Assembly (NCBI GenBank): GCA_963730285.1
Contig: CAVSQY010000007.1
Span: 186,001 to 250,000 of the forward strand
DNA: 64,000 nucleotides
Origin: JARDZU01 sp963730285
GTDB lineage: Bacteria > Actinomycetota > Acidimicrobiia > Spongiisociales > ZC4RG35
Direction: 5' to 3'
Part shown: positions 17,299 to 26,896 of the stretch, one piece after another
Layout: each line of letters begins with the position of its first letter
Position numbering within the stretch: the stretch's first letter is position 1
Notes under the pieces: model-generated
Told to the model about the DNA's origin: nothing
Seen by the model: only the letters and a program-made list of their open reading frames with translations
Databases searched by the model: none
Made by a program: the position numbers and the translations under genes

Positions 17299-18690
17299 AT
17301 GACACCCAGACACGAAGACATGCGCGACCTCTCACCGGCCGGCGCCTTCGACAGGTTCCTCATCGTGGTTGCCATCATGGGCGCCGCCCTGGCCGTCCTC
17401 GCCGCAGTGGTGGCCATAAAGGCCGAGGGAGTCTCCGCCAACGCGTCAGCGGCCGGCACCGGGTCGCAAACTCAAACAGTCGAGGTGTCGCTGAGCGAGT
17501 TCAAGATCGACGGCAACCTCGAGGTCGGCTCCGCCCCAACCGTGTTCGAGGTCACCAACGACGGGTCGGTGATGCACAACCTCGTCCTGGACGGCGGCCC
17601 CAACACACCCGATCTGGTCGTGGGCGAATCCGCCACCCTGGACGTGGGCACCCTTGCCGAGGGCAGTTATGTGATCTTCTGCTCCATCCCCGGGCACAGG
17701 GAGGCAGGCATGGAGGCGACCCTGGTCGTGTCCGGCACGGCTCCCTCCGGCGGCGAGGGTCCCACGTCCTCGAATGACACCCCCGATTGGGCGGCGCTGG
17801 ACCGGGTGATGACCGAGTCGATGTTGGCCTTTCCCGCGGAAACGGAGGGAGTCGGCAACCAGCCGTTGGAGCCGGTAATCCAGACCGATGGGACCAAGGA
17901 ATTCCACCTCACAACAGCCATCACCCCCTGGGAGGTCTCTCCGGGCAAGGTGGTAGATGCTTGGACATACAACGGAATGGTCCCCGGGCCGATGATCCGT
18001 GTCGACGTCGGCGACAAGGTTCGGATCGTGGTCGACAACCAGCTCCCCATGGGGACGGACGTCCACTGGCATGGGATGCGCACCCCGAACAACATGGACG
18101 GTGTCGCCCCATACACCCAGGACCTGATCAAGTCCGGAGAAACCTTCGTCTATGAGTTCGTGGCCGAGAAGGCGGCGATCGGCATGTATCACGCTCATCA
18201 TCACGGTCAGATGCAGATTCCCAACGGGCTGTTTGGAATCTTCATCATTGGAGACACACCGATCCCATATGGGCAGACCATCTCCGGTGTCGAGATCCCG
18301 TCCGATCTAGAGGTGGCTCAGGAATTCCCGATGGTCCTTAACGACGCCGGAGTCATCGGGTTGACTCTCAATGGCAAGTCGTTCCCGGCCACCGAGCCGC
18401 ATACGGCCAAGGTGGGGGATTGGGTCGTGGTCCATTACTACAACGAAGGCTTGCAGGCCCACCCGATGCATCTGCATCAGTTCCCCCAATTGGTGTTTGC
18501 CAAGGACGGCATCCCACTGGACAACCCCTACTGGGCGGACACCATCAACGTCGCCCCCGGTGAGCGCTACTCAGTGCTATTTCACCTCACCGACCCTGGC
18601 GTCTGGGTCTGGCACTGCCACATCCTCAACCACGTCGAGAGTGACAACGGAATGTTCGGGATGGTGACGGCGTGGATTGTGGAGGAGTAG
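17299..18690 (+). CDS. Multicopper oxidase with extra N-terminal cupredoxin domain
   Basis: 463 residues: N-terminal membrane anchor (FLIVVAIMGAALAVLAAVVAI), a plastocyanin-like domain (about 55-150) with a full type-1 copper set (His in VMHNL, Cys in IFCSIPGHR, its His, and Met in AGMEA), then a two-domain multicopper oxidase with HWHG, HAHHHG, HPMHLH and HCHILNHVES...M. It probably oxidises a metal ion or phenolic compound at the outer membrane face, with the extra cupredoxin relaying electrons. NirK nitrite reductases lack the HWHG/HPMHLH pattern, so a laccase or metallo-oxidase role is favoured. ATG 17299 is chosen over TTG 17290. Confidence 0.88.
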   Translation: MTPRHEDMRDLSPAGAFDRFLIVVAIMGAALAVLAAVVAIKAEGVSANASAAGTGSQTQTVEVSLSEFKIDGNLEVGSAPTVFEVTNDGSVMHNLVLDGGPNTPDLVVGESATLDVGTLAEGSYVIFCSIPGHREAGMEATLVVSGTAPSGGEGPTSSNDTPDWAALDRVMTESMLAFPAETEGVGNQPLEPVIQTDGTKEFHLTTAITPWEVSPGKVVDAWTYNGMVPGPMIRVDVGDKVRIVVDNQLPMGTDVHWHGMRTPNNMDGVAPYTQDLIKSGETFVYEFVAEKAAIGMYHAHHHGQMQIPNGLFGIFIIGDTPIPYGQTISGVEIPSDLEVAQEFPMVLNDAGVIGLTLNGKSFPATEPHTAKVGDWVVVHYYNEGLQAHPMHLHQFPQLVFAKDGIPLDNPYWADTINVAPGERYSVLFHLTDPGVWVWHCHILNHVESDNGMFGMVTAWIVEE

Positions 18691-18707
18691 CCACTACCTT
18701 CCCCTGA

Positions 18708-19436
18708 ATGTTGCACAGGATCGATCCGATCGGTGAGCCCGTCAACGACCTGGTGGGGACGGTCATGGAAGATGATCGAGGTCATGGCGATCGGCCTTGG
18801 GTGATGCTCAACTTCGTCACCTCAATCGACGGGGCCACCCGTGTTGCCGGGAAATCGACCCCACTCAACGATGCGGACGACAAGGCGCTCTTTGCGGCGC
18901 TCAGGGCCGTGCCAGACGTGATTCTGGTGGGTGCCGCCACGGTGTCCGCCGAGGACTACGGACCGGTGCGTCTCGATGAGGAGCGAAGAGCGAGGCGAAT
19001 TGCAGCGGGGAAGACACCCTCCCCAATCCTGGCGATTGTGTCCGGTGGGTTGAGTGTCGACCCGGAGGCGAGGGTGTTCTCCGACCCGGACTATCGCCCC
19101 ATGATCATCAGCGGGCCTAATGCCAACCCGGCGAAACTGGCCATGATCGGGGACTCTGCAGACGTCGTCTTCCTCGAGGAGATAACCGCACCCGCAATTC
19201 TGGAGCGACTTGGGGCAGCCGCGGTCATCTTGTGTGAGGGGGGGCCACAATTGGCCGGGCAATTCGTCGGGCGTGGGCTGGTGGACGAGATGAATCTCAC
19301 CATTTCGCCCAAATTGGTGGGAGGCGATGCCCCCCGTCTCGCTCATGGCCTGGCGGCCGATCCACCATCCGACATGACCCTCGATCGCCTCCTGATGGGC
19401 GAGCGATCGCTTTTTCTGCGATATTTGCGGGCGTAG
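18708..19436 (+). CDS. RibD C-terminal domain (dihydrofolate-reductase-like) reductase
   Basis: 242 residues: WVMLNFVTSIDGAT, DVILVGAATVSAEDYGPVR, ILCEGGPQLAGQFVGRGLVDEMNLTISP. This is the NADPH-dependent pyrimidine reductase fold of RibD, without the deaminase domain. Actinobacteria carry several stand-alone copies, some acting in riboflavin or F420-related pathways, others uncharacterised. It lies 17 bp after the copper oxidase and 19 bp before the aminotransferase. Confidence 0.85.
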   Translation: MLHRIDPIGEPVNDLVGTVMEDDRGHGDRPWVMLNFVTSIDGATRVAGKSTPLNDADDKALFAALRAVPDVILVGAATVSAEDYGPVRLDEERRARRIAAGKTPSPILAIVSGGLSVDPEARVFSDPDYRPMIISGPNANPAKLAMIGDSADVVFLEEITAPAILERLGAAAVILCEGGPQLAGQFVGRGLVDEMNLTISPKLVGGDAPRLAHGLAADPPSDMTLDRLLMGERSLFLRYLRA

Positions 19437-19455
19437 CCGTCCCCAAAGGATCCTC

Positions 19456-20739
19456 ATGGGCAAGCACGCAGAGCTCTACGCACGTCATCGGGCTGTCCTG
19501 CCCAATTGGGCGCCCGTCTATTACGAGGAGCCCATCTCACTCGTCGATGGTGACGGGCGATGGGTGACTGACGCGGAAGGCAACCGGTATCTCGACTTTT
19601 TCGGCGGGATCCTCGTCACCATGTCCGGTTATCGAGTGCCCGAGATCGTGGAAGCGATCAAGGCCCAGGCCGATCGGATGCTGCATACCTCGACTCTGTA
19701 TCTCATCGAGCCCCAGATCGAGCTGGCGGAACGGATCGCCGAGTTGTCCGGGATCCCCGATGCGAAGGTCTTCTTCACCAACTCGGGGAGCGAGGCAAAT
19801 GATACGGCTTTGATGCTGGCCACCACGTTGCGCAAGTCAAACCAGGTGCTTGCCGTGCGGGGCAGCTATCACGGGAAGTCACATTCAACCGTGGCCATAA
19901 CCGGCCAGAAATCGTGGTCCGGGACGAGCCTCTCACCGTTCCAGGTGACGTACGTTCACGGCGGCTACAAGCTTCGGAGCCCTTTTGGGCACCTTCCGGA
20001 TGAGGAGTTCATCGCGGCTTGCGTGGCCGATCTCGAGGATCTGCTGAATGTCGCCACCGCCGGCGATGTGGCGGCGATGATCGCCGAGCCCATCCAGGGA
20101 GTGGGTGGGTTCGTCACCCCGCCCGACGGATTCTTCGGAGCGATCAAAGAGGTCCTGGATCGGCATGGGATCCTCTTCATCTCGGATGAAGTCCAGACCG
20201 GCTGGGGCAGGACCGGAGAGCACTTTTGGGGTTATCAGGCTCATGGGATCACTCCCGACATGCTCACCTTCGCCAAAGGGATCGGCAACGGGCTGAGCAT
20301 CGGCGGTGTCGTGGCGCCGGCGTCGATCATGGATTCCTATCCGGCGTTGGGGATCTCGACGTTCGGGGGCAACCCGCTGGCGACTGCCGGAGCCCTGGCC
20401 AACTTGGGATATCTGTTGGACAACGATCTGCAGACCAATTCGCTCAAGGTAGGCAACCGGTTGATGCAGAGCCTGGTGCCTCTGGGGGAGGAGCTGGACG
20501 TCATTGGCGAGGTCCGCGGCAAGGGCCTCATGATCGGTGTCGAGCTGGTCCGGGCCGACGGTGCTCCCGCCCCCGAGAAGGCGGCGGCCGTCCTGGAGGC
20601 TGCCAAACGCGAGGGTCTGCTCATTGGCAAAGGGGGGCTTTACGGCAACGCTCTGCGTCTGGCCCCGGCCCTGTCGATCACCGAGGAGGAGGCCGACGAG
20701 GGCTTCGCCCGTCTCGAGCGAGCCATTCGGAGCGTCTAG
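19456..20739 (+). CDS. Class III PLP-dependent aminotransferase
   Basis: 427 residues with the fold-type I class III pattern: GGILVTMSGYRVPEI, FFTNSGSEANDTAL, the DEVQTGWGRTG block and PLP Lys in LTFAKGIGNG, then STFGGNPLATAGAL. Closest in style to alanine-glyoxylate/beta-alanine or 4-aminobutyrate transaminases of the AGXT2 group. The amino donor cannot be fixed from motifs. AAAGGA precedes the ATG. Converges on the sigma factor gene. Confidence 0.88.
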   Translation: MGKHAELYARHRAVLPNWAPVYYEEPISLVDGDGRWVTDAEGNRYLDFFGGILVTMSGYRVPEIVEAIKAQADRMLHTSTLYLIEPQIELAERIAELSGIPDAKVFFTNSGSEANDTALMLATTLRKSNQVLAVRGSYHGKSHSTVAITGQKSWSGTSLSPFQVTYVHGGYKLRSPFGHLPDEEFIAACVADLEDLLNVATAGDVAAMIAEPIQGVGGFVTPPDGFFGAIKEVLDRHGILFISDEVQTGWGRTGEHFWGYQAHGITPDMLTFAKGIGNGLSIGGVVAPASIMDSYPALGISTFGGNPLATAGALANLGYLLDNDLQTNSLKVGNRLMQSLVPLGEELDVIGEVRGKGLMIGVELVRADGAPAPEKAAAVLEAAKREGLLIGKGGLYGNALRLAPALSITEEEADEGFARLERAIRSV

Positions 20740-20772
20740 TGCTGCGGCCAATTCCCCTGGACCGTGCGCCGG

Positions 20773-21723
20773 CTACAACAAACTCTGCAGGTCGATGTCG
20801 CAGCTCGGGTGTCGCAGCTTGGCCAGTCCCCGCGCCTCGATCTGCCTGACGCGCTCACGGGTCGAGTTGATCACCTTGCCGACGTCGGAAAGGGTCCACG
20901 GCTCGTCGCCATCGAGGCCGAAACGGAGCCAAAGGACCTGTCGTTCCTCCTGATCGAGTATCTCCAATGCCTTGATCAGCCGGTCACGACGCCAGGAGGC
21001 GGCGGCGCGGGCCTCTGGATCGGCGGCTCCGGTGTCTTCCACGAAGTCCTGGAGTGAGGCGTCCCCATCCTCTCCCACCGGGCGGTCTAGGGACACGGTT
21101 TCGGCGGGGGCCTCGAGTGCTGCGAGGACCCGTTCGGTGTCGAGACCGGAAGCCTCCGATATTTCTTCGAGAGTCGGAGCCCGATGGAACCTGTCGTGGA
21201 GACTTTGGCGTGTGTCCTGGACGGTGCGGACCACGTCGACCATGTGAACCGGCAGCCGGATGGTCTTCCCATTGTTCCCCAGCCCGCGCGTGATTGCCTG
21301 TCTGATCCACCAGGTGGCGTATGTGGAGAACTTGAAGCCCTTGCGCCAGTCGAACTTTTCCACAGCCCGGATCAGCCCGAGGTTTCCCTCCTGTATCAAG
21401 TCGAGGAGATCGAGGCCACGACCGGTGTAACGCTTCGCGATCGAGATCACCAGCCGGAGATTGGACCGGATGAACGCCATCTTGGCCTCGTCGCCGTCGG
21501 AGATCAGGCGCATCAGCTGGGCGCGCTCGCTCTGTTCGAAGTTGCCGGAATCCAGTGTGGCTTTTGCCTTTTTGCCCAATTCCATGGCTCGCGAGAGGTG
21601 AACTTCGTCTTCGGCGGTCAGCAGAAGGTGGGCAGATACCTCATCGAGGTAGAGGCCGATGGTATCGGCAGGGCTGGATCCACGTTCAGGTCTCGCATCA
21701 CTGGCCCTGATGGCCTTCCCCAA
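20773..21723 (-). CDS. Sigma-70 family RNA polymerase sigma factor (RpoD/SigB group)
   Basis: 316 residues: region 1.2 (DTIGLYLDEVSAHLLLTAEDE), region 2 (IRSNLRLVISIAKRYTGRGLDLLDLIQEGNLGLIRAVEKFD split over 2.1-2.2; YATWWIRQAI at 2.4), region 3 (PTLEEISEASGL) and region 4.2 with TRERVRQIEARGLAKLR. It lacks a long acidic N terminus, so it is a group 2 or short principal sigma factor. The TTG at 21723 has AGGAGG six bases upstream and is preferred over more distal codons. Divergent from the glycoside-hydrolase-like gene. Confidence 0.9.
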   Translation of the reverse strand: MGKAIRASDARPERGSSPADTIGLYLDEVSAHLLLTAEDEVHLSRAMELGKKAKATLDSGNFEQSERAQLMRLISDGDEAKMAFIRSNLRLVISIAKRYTGRGLDLLDLIQEGNLGLIRAVEKFDWRKGFKFSTYATWWIRQAITRGLGNNGKTIRLPVHMVDVVRTVQDTRQSLHDRFHRAPTLEEISEASGLDTERVLAALEAPAETVSLDRPVGEDGDASLQDFVEDTGAADPEARAAASWRRDRLIKALEILDQEERQVLWLRFGLDGDEPWTLSDVGKVINSTRERVRQIEARGLAKLRHPSCDIDLQSLL

Positions 21724-21819
21724 TTTCCGCCTCCTAACGACCTCCCCCCCTGTGGAAAACCTAACCCTGTTGGATGAATCTGGCAAACAGATTTATCCGC
21801 GTTGGCAGGGCGTCTCGGT

Positions 21820-23301
21820 ATGCTCAGCAGTCCAGTGGTGCGCAGGAGCCAGTTCCGCTTGCTGGTGGCGCTCACCATCGTTTGGGCTTTGTGGGCCGGT
21901 TGGTCTCTGCTCGGGCGTGCGAACCCTTACACGTTGCGTGTCATCGACGATGTCGGGACACCAATTGCTGCTGCGTCGGTCGACGTGAAGAATCGGCAGG
22001 CCGGCACTTCGGGCGAGGATGGCACGATCGAGATGGAGTGGAACCGGTCTTCAACGGTCCTCGAGGTGAGTGCCCCAGGTCATGTCCCGATGACAGTCTC
22101 GATCACCGAGAAACCGGAAGGGACCGTCGATGTCGTGCTCAAGGCACGGATATTGAGGGGCCTGGCCGTTGACACCGCCGGTGATCCTGTGGAGTCTGCC
22201 ACCGTCGTGGCGGGCCCGGCCAGCGGCGTCACGGACGCGGAGGGCCGGTTCAGCCTGCGCGGCGCCGAGCCCGGAGAGGTGCAAGTCTCCCGCCCGGCCT
22301 GGATGGACAGCAGTTTCCAATGGGACGGCGGTGTGGGAGAGGCGGTCGTCGAGATGTCGCCGATCGTGGCAATGGCAGTTCATATCTCAGGAGAGGCCGT
22401 GGCCGACAATCTCGACTACTACATCGAGATGGCCAAGGAGACCGAGCTGAACGCACTGATGGTCGACCTCAAGGACGAAACCGGGCTGGTCTGGTACAAC
22501 AGCCAGGATCCGACGGCGGCCGAGGTTGGGGCCACCCGTGGTCTGTACGACCTCAGCGAAGTGGCGCGAAAGGCAGATGAGGCCGGGCTCTATCTGATCG
22601 GTCGGCTCGTCGTGTTCAATGACCCAACTGCCGCAATCAAAAAGCCGTCGATGGCGGTTTGGGACTCGAGCACCGACTCCCCCTACAGCGCAGGCGGGCA
22701 ATACTTCCTCGACCCCACCGATCCTGACGCGCGCGCATACGGTCTGTCGCTGGCCGAGGAGGTATGCCGTATGGGTGTGGACGAGGTCCAATTCGACTAC
22801 GTGAGGTTCCCCGATGTGCGAACGGAGGCGGCCATCTTCGATGAAGGTGTCACCGTCGACGTGAGAACATCCACTGTCGCCGCCTTCCTCCAGGACGCTG
22901 TGGATCTTCTCCATCCGATGGGCTGTGCTGTGGCAGCCGACGTCTTTGGTTTCACGACCGCGCCGGGGACGGACGACGGAGGCATCGGTCAGAGGTGGGA
23001 GGATGTCACCGAGATCGTCGATGTGGCCTCGCCGATGGTGTATCCCTCCCATTACGGGCCGCAGTGGTATGGATTCGACATTCCGAACGATCACCCAGGC
23101 CCCATGGTGACCAACGCATTGGAGGACGGTCTGGACCGCCTTCCCAGGAATGTCGTGGTTCGTCCGTGGCTTCAAGATTTCGGATACACCGCCGACCAGG
23201 TGCGTGCTCAAATCGACTCGGCGGAGAATTTCGGCCTGGGGTGGATGTTGTGGAACGCGAAGTCGGTCGTAACGACCGACGCCCTTTCGATTCTCGAGTA
23301 A
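21820..23301 (+). CDS. Membrane-anchored putative glycoside hydrolase (DUF4015)
   Basis: 493 residues: N-terminal anchor (LLVALTIVWALWAGWSLL), two carboxypeptidase-regulatory-like beta domains (about 35-185; DVGTPIAAASVDVKNR and DTAGDPVESATVVAG), then a TIM-barrel DUF4015 domain (about 190-490) with MVDLKDETGLVWYNS, DEVQFDYVRFP, AADVFGF and ASPMVYPSHYG. The family is related to alpha-amylase-like GH13 and other glycan hydrolases and is probably extracytoplasmic. The acidic residues in DYVRFP and ADVFG are plausible catalytic candidates. ATG at 21820 is preferred over TTG 21802. Confidence 0.82.
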   Translation: MLSSPVVRRSQFRLLVALTIVWALWAGWSLLGRANPYTLRVIDDVGTPIAAASVDVKNRQAGTSGEDGTIEMEWNRSSTVLEVSAPGHVPMTVSITEKPEGTVDVVLKARILRGLAVDTAGDPVESATVVAGPASGVTDAEGRFSLRGAEPGEVQVSRPAWMDSSFQWDGGVGEAVVEMSPIVAMAVHISGEAVADNLDYYIEMAKETELNALMVDLKDETGLVWYNSQDPTAAEVGATRGLYDLSEVARKADEAGLYLIGRLVVFNDPTAAIKKPSMAVWDSSTDSPYSAGGQYFLDPTDPDARAYGLSLAEEVCRMGVDEVQFDYVRFPDVRTEAAIFDEGVTVDVRTSTVAAFLQDAVDLLHPMGCAVAADVFGFTTAPGTDDGGIGQRWEDVTEIVDVASPMVYPSHYGPQWYGFDIPNDHPGPMVTNALEDGLDRLPRNVVVRPWLQDFGYTADQVRAQIDSAENFGLGWMLWNAKSVVTTDALSILE

Positions 23302-23336
23302 TTCGCACTATCCACATAGGTGAAATACCATCGGAA

Positions 23337-24620
23337 GTGACCCTTTTGGAGAGCTCTTTGACCGCGTTCGACCAAAAAACCCTTACCCGGAGCATCGATC
23401 GAGCACCGATGTGGCGACGCGACGCCATGGAGGCCTCGTATCAGGTCTTCACCGGGCTCAACGAGCCAACCGGGGCCGAGGAGGATTGGCGTTACGTCGA
23501 CTTCGACCTGGCCTTTTCCGACCTCGAACCGGTCGAGTCGCCAGGAAGCTCGCTCGACTCCGGGCCATTCGCCGACTCGCTCTCCGAGCGGGGTGGTCAC
23601 GCCCTGATCGTGGACGGGCTCGTGATGGGCCATGACTCGTCGACAGGCTTCATCCGGACGTTTGCCGAGCTCGACTCGGACCCGTCCCTGCCCTCCCTTC
23701 TCGCCGTGGATCACAACAAGCTGGCTGCCGCCCATTACGCGTTTGCCACCGATGGCGTCCTCATCGAGGTACCGGCCGGTCAGGTGATGGAGAAGCCCAT
23801 CGTCATCGAGGTGCAAAGCGTCAATGAGATGACAGCCAGCTTCCCTCAGATCGCGGTGAGGGTGGGTGAGAATGCCGAGGCAAGGGTGGTTGTAATCCAT
23901 CGATCTGCCCCGGATGTCCGGTTGTTGACGGTCCCCCGAGTCGACTTGGATGTGGCGGATGGGGGGAATCTCCGTTTCCTCACCGTGCAAAGCCTGGATC
24001 ATGCCGCCACCGCCGTGGTGCACCAAAGGGCCCGTCTGGGCCGGGACGCCACATCCCGAATCGGTGAGGTGGGTCTCGGCGCCGGCATCGGGCGTCTCGA
24101 TCTCGGTGTGACCCTCGTCGGTGACGGTGGGTCGAGCGACGTGGTGGGCCTCTATTTCGGTGAGGGGTCACAAACCCTGGACTACCGGATGCTGATCGAC
24201 CATGTCGGGAAGAGCACCACCTCGAACGTATTTCTCAAGGGGGCGGTGGAGGACGATGCCCAGAGTGTCTTCACCGGTCTGCTTCGAATCGAGAAGGAGG
24301 CGGTCCGTACCTCCACATTCGAGACCAACCGCAATCTCGTCCTATCCGAGAACGCCAAGGCTCATTCGGTGCCCAATCTCGAAATCCTCTGCAACGACGT
24401 GATATGCGGGCACGCGTCCTCGGTGGGCCCACTCGAGCAAGAGCCTCTCTACTACATGCAGAGCCGCGGCCTGAGCAGGATCCGGGCCGAGAGACTCTTG
24501 ATCAGAGGGTTCTTCCAAGAAGTCATCGATCGGCTCCCGATCGAAGGGCTCGAAGGGCCGGTTTCCGAAGAGGTGTTCCGGCGGTTCGTGAGCGCTCAGA
24601 CGACCGGGCGAGTGGCATGA
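23337..24620 (+). CDS. sufD: Fe-S cluster assembly protein SufD (SufB/SufD family)
   Basis: 427 residues of the SufBD beta-helix family: AAHYAFATDGVLIEVPAG, QSLDHAATAVVHQRARLG, and the C-terminal core SVPNLEILCNDVICGHASSVGPLEQE then YYMQSRGLSRIRAERLLIRGF. His in ICGHASSVG and length fit SufD better than SufB. It forms a scaffold with SufB and SufC. No sufB is visible in the window. GTG start is tentative (TTG 23346 is close). The stop overlaps the Rieske gene start (ATGA). Confidence 0.85.
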   Translation: MTLLESSLTAFDQKTLTRSIDRAPMWRRDAMEASYQVFTGLNEPTGAEEDWRYVDFDLAFSDLEPVESPGSSLDSGPFADSLSERGGHALIVDGLVMGHDSSTGFIRTFAELDSDPSLPSLLAVDHNKLAAAHYAFATDGVLIEVPAGQVMEKPIVIEVQSVNEMTASFPQIAVRVGENAEARVVVIHRSAPDVRLLTVPRVDLDVADGGNLRFLTVQSLDHAATAVVHQRARLGRDATSRIGEVGLGAGIGRLDLGVTLVGDGGSSDVVGLYFGEGSQTLDYRMLIDHVGKSTTSNVFLKGAVEDDAQSVFTGLLRIEKEAVRTSTFETNRNLVLSENAKAHSVPNLEILCNDVICGHASSVGPLEQEPLYYMQSRGLSRIRAERLLIRGFFQEVIDRLPIEGLEGPVSEEVFRRFVSAQTTGRVA

Positions 24621-24928
24621 AGGTGGAGGTTGGAGCCTTGACGTCACTGCCGAGAGACAAGGGTGTGCGAGTCACGGTGGGTGACGAGACGATCGCTCTC
24701 TTTCGCATTGGTGACGATGTGTATGCCATTGGCGATCGCTGCTCGCATGCCGAGGCTTCGCTTGCGGAGGGCGACGTCTTTGGGACCGATGTCGAGTGCC
24801 CTCGGCACGGCTCGGAGTTCGACCTCACCACCGGAGAGCCGATGTCGTTGCCGGCGACCAGGCCGGTCCCGACCTATCCGGTCACGATCGAAGATGGCAC
24901 TGTCTTCCTGTACGTGGAGGCCTCATGA
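24617..24928 (+). CDS. Rieske [2Fe-2S] ferredoxin
   Basis: 103 residues with the Rieske cluster ligands CSH (RCSHAEASL) and CPRH (VECPRHGSEFD), then GEPMSLPATRPVPTYPV. This is the small soluble Rieske type that accompanies actinobacterial suf operons and dioxygenases. Start ATG 24617 overlaps the sufD stop; its own stop overlaps the sufC start, so it is embedded in a coupled suf transcript. It probably delivers electrons for cluster building. Confidence 0.92.
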   Translation: MKVEVGALTSLPRDKGVRVTVGDETIALFRIGDDVYAIGDRCSHAEASLAEGDVFGTDVECPRHGSEFDLTTGEPMSLPATRPVPTYPVTIEDGTVFLYVEAS

Positions 24929-25725
24929 GCATCGCTTTGTCGGTATCGGGCCTCGAGGCTTCCGTCGATGGCAAGCAAATCCTGGAGGGTGTGGACCTGG
25001 AGGTCCCTTTCGGAGAGGTCCACGCCATCATGGGTCCCAACGGGTCCGGCAAGTCGACCCTGTGCCATGTCCTGACCGGGCGCGATGACTACACCGTTTC
25101 CGGGACGGCCTCCCTGGAGGGCCACGATCTTCTCTCGCTCGATGTCGACGAGCGCGCCCGGCTCGGTTTGCTCCAGAGTTTCCAATACCCGACAGAGGTT
25201 CCCGGCGTCCATCTCAGAGAGTTCCTGCTCGAAGCCGTCGACGAGCGCGGCATGGACCGCGCCGAAGCCGAGGCTCGCATCGATACCGAGGCCGAACGGT
25301 TCGATATGACGAGATTTCTCGATCGCTCTCTCAACGACGATCTCTCTGGCGGAGAGAAGAAACGGTCCGAGATCTTCCAGATGGTGGTTCTCAGGCCAAA
25401 GGTGGCCCTGCTGGACGAGATCGACTCGGGTCTGGACATCGACGCCGTCCGACAAGTCGCCGAGGCGGTCGAGGAGATGAGGTCGCCGGAGCTGGGCGTT
25501 GTCCTCATCACCCACTACAACCGCATTCTGAAGTACCTCGACACCAATCGAATCCATGTCATGATCGACGGGAGGATCGTGGAATCGGGTGGAGCCGAAT
25601 TGGCCGAGGAGCTCGAAAGTGGTGGCTATGAGGCCGTTCGCTCTCGGCTCGGCTTGGAGAAGGTTGCCAGCGCACCAACGATGAAGCCCGCCGATTTCTT
25701 CACCGACACCCCGTTCGACGTTTGA
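24925..25725 (+). CDS. sufC: SUF system ATPase SufC (copy 1)
   Basis: 266 residues: Walker A GPNGSGKST, LLQSFQYPTEVPGV (SufC-specific Q-loop region), signature LSGGEKKRSEI, Walker B VALLDEIDSGLDIDAV, ITHYNRILKYL. It energises the SufBCD scaffold. A C-terminal extension (about residues 240-266) is longer than in copy 2. Coupled to the Rieske gene. A second sufC lies at 31.4-32.1 kb on the other strand. Confidence 0.92.
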   Translation: MSIALSVSGLEASVDGKQILEGVDLEVPFGEVHAIMGPNGSGKSTLCHVLTGRDDYTVSGTASLEGHDLLSLDVDERARLGLLQSFQYPTEVPGVHLREFLLEAVDERGMDRAEAEARIDTEAERFDMTRFLDRSLNDDLSGGEKKRSEIFQMVVLRPKVALLDEIDSGLDIDAVRQVAEAVEEMRSPELGVVLITHYNRILKYLDTNRIHVMIDGRIVESGGAELAEELESGGYEAVRSRLGLEKVASAPTMKPADFFTDTPFDV

Positions 25726-25744
25726 GAGAAGTGAGTGTGATCTG

Positions 25745-26821
25745 ATGCCGAGCCGAGCCACTGCAGAGAAATGGCTCGGCGAGATCACTTCCTTGCCCAC
25801 CGCCTCCGGCCTCGAGGACGCCGTTGTCGAGTGGGTGACGAAATGGGTGGCTCGGAGGTCCGACCTGTCACTGCATACCGACAGTGGTGGGAATCTCCTC
25901 CTGACCCAGAAGGGGCGCAAGCGACGCCCTCCGGTCGTGGCGGTGGCGCACATGGATCACCCGGCCTTCGTGGTGACGGCCGTCGAGGATGGTGTGATTT
26001 CGTTCGAGTTCCGAGGCGGGGTCAAGTCTCCGTATTTCGAGCATGCCCGGATCGAGTTCATCACCGGGCCTGGTGGCTGGGCTCACGTTTCGGACTACGA
26101 CCCGACCGCGCGCACCGGGAGGATCCAGGCCAGAGGGGCGCTGCCACACGTCGGGGACATCGGGCGGTGGAGGTTTGCCGGCCGGAGGCCCGAGCCGGGC
26201 AGGATGCTTGCTCCCGCCATGGACGACCTTGCGGGCTGCGCCGCCGCGTTGGTGGCGCTCGATGAGGCGAGAGGCGAATCCAACCGTCGCCACTTGGCGG
26301 TCCTCCTCACCAGGGCCGAGGAGATGGGTTTCGTTGGGGCTATTCATGCGGCCAAGAACGGGACACTCTCGGACAACGCCCGGGTCATCTCCGTCGAAGC
26401 GTCGCGGGCGTCGGCCGAGACCCCCATGGGGGGCGGTCCCGTCATCAGAGTTGGTGATGCGTCATCGGTATTCGATAGTGAGTTGACCAACGCGATCAGC
26501 CGGGCCGCCGCCCGGGACGGAATACCCCATCAACGGCGTTTGATGTCGGGCGGCTCCTGTGAGGCGACCGCCTTTGGCGGCTACGGCTATCGAACAGCGG
26601 GGTTGTGCCTTCCGCTCGGCAACTACCACAACATGGGCAACTTGGATCGAGTCGAGCGAGCGAGGGGCGCCGCGATAGCCCTTCGGGAGGAGATCTCACT
26701 CGATGACTTTCACGGCTTGGTGCGTCTGATCCTCTTGGCCGTAGACGCTGTCGACGGCAAGGACGATTTCACCCGGCGCCTTGATTCGCTATACGACGAG
26801 GGCCGTCACCTGCTCGACTGA
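25745..26821 (+). CDS. M42-family metallo-aminopeptidase
   Basis: 358 residues with co-catalytic metal motifs: His in AVAHMDHPAF, Asp in APAMDDLAGCAAAL, Glu-Glu in LTRAEEMGFVGA, Glu/Asp in VISVEASR, and His in LGNYHNMGNLD. The family comprises dodecameric aminopeptidases and related glutamyl or endoglucanase-named proteins. It follows sufC by 19 bp; the tie to Fe-S assembly is probably only transcriptional. Confidence 0.85.
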   Translation: MPSRATAEKWLGEITSLPTASGLEDAVVEWVTKWVARRSDLSLHTDSGGNLLLTQKGRKRRPPVVAVAHMDHPAFVVTAVEDGVISFEFRGGVKSPYFEHARIEFITGPGGWAHVSDYDPTARTGRIQARGALPHVGDIGRWRFAGRRPEPGRMLAPAMDDLAGCAAALVALDEARGESNRRHLAVLLTRAEEMGFVGAIHAAKNGTLSDNARVISVEASRASAETPMGGGPVIRVGDASSVFDSELTNAISRAAARDGIPHQRRLMSGGSCEATAFGGYGYRTAGLCLPLGNYHNMGNLDRVERARGAAIALREEISLDDFHGLVRLILLAVDAVDGKDDFTRRLDSLYDEGRHLLD

Positions 26822-26896
26822 GAGGGCGCTGCGGCTAGATCCAACCCGATGCGATCTGGCTACCGTCCGGAGTGTCTTTTCGAGTCAAGGAGCGAC

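Noticed and set aside
17446..18204. 252-codon minus-strand open frame
   Set aside because: Antisense to the multicopper oxidase, whose copper ligands are all in the plus frame.
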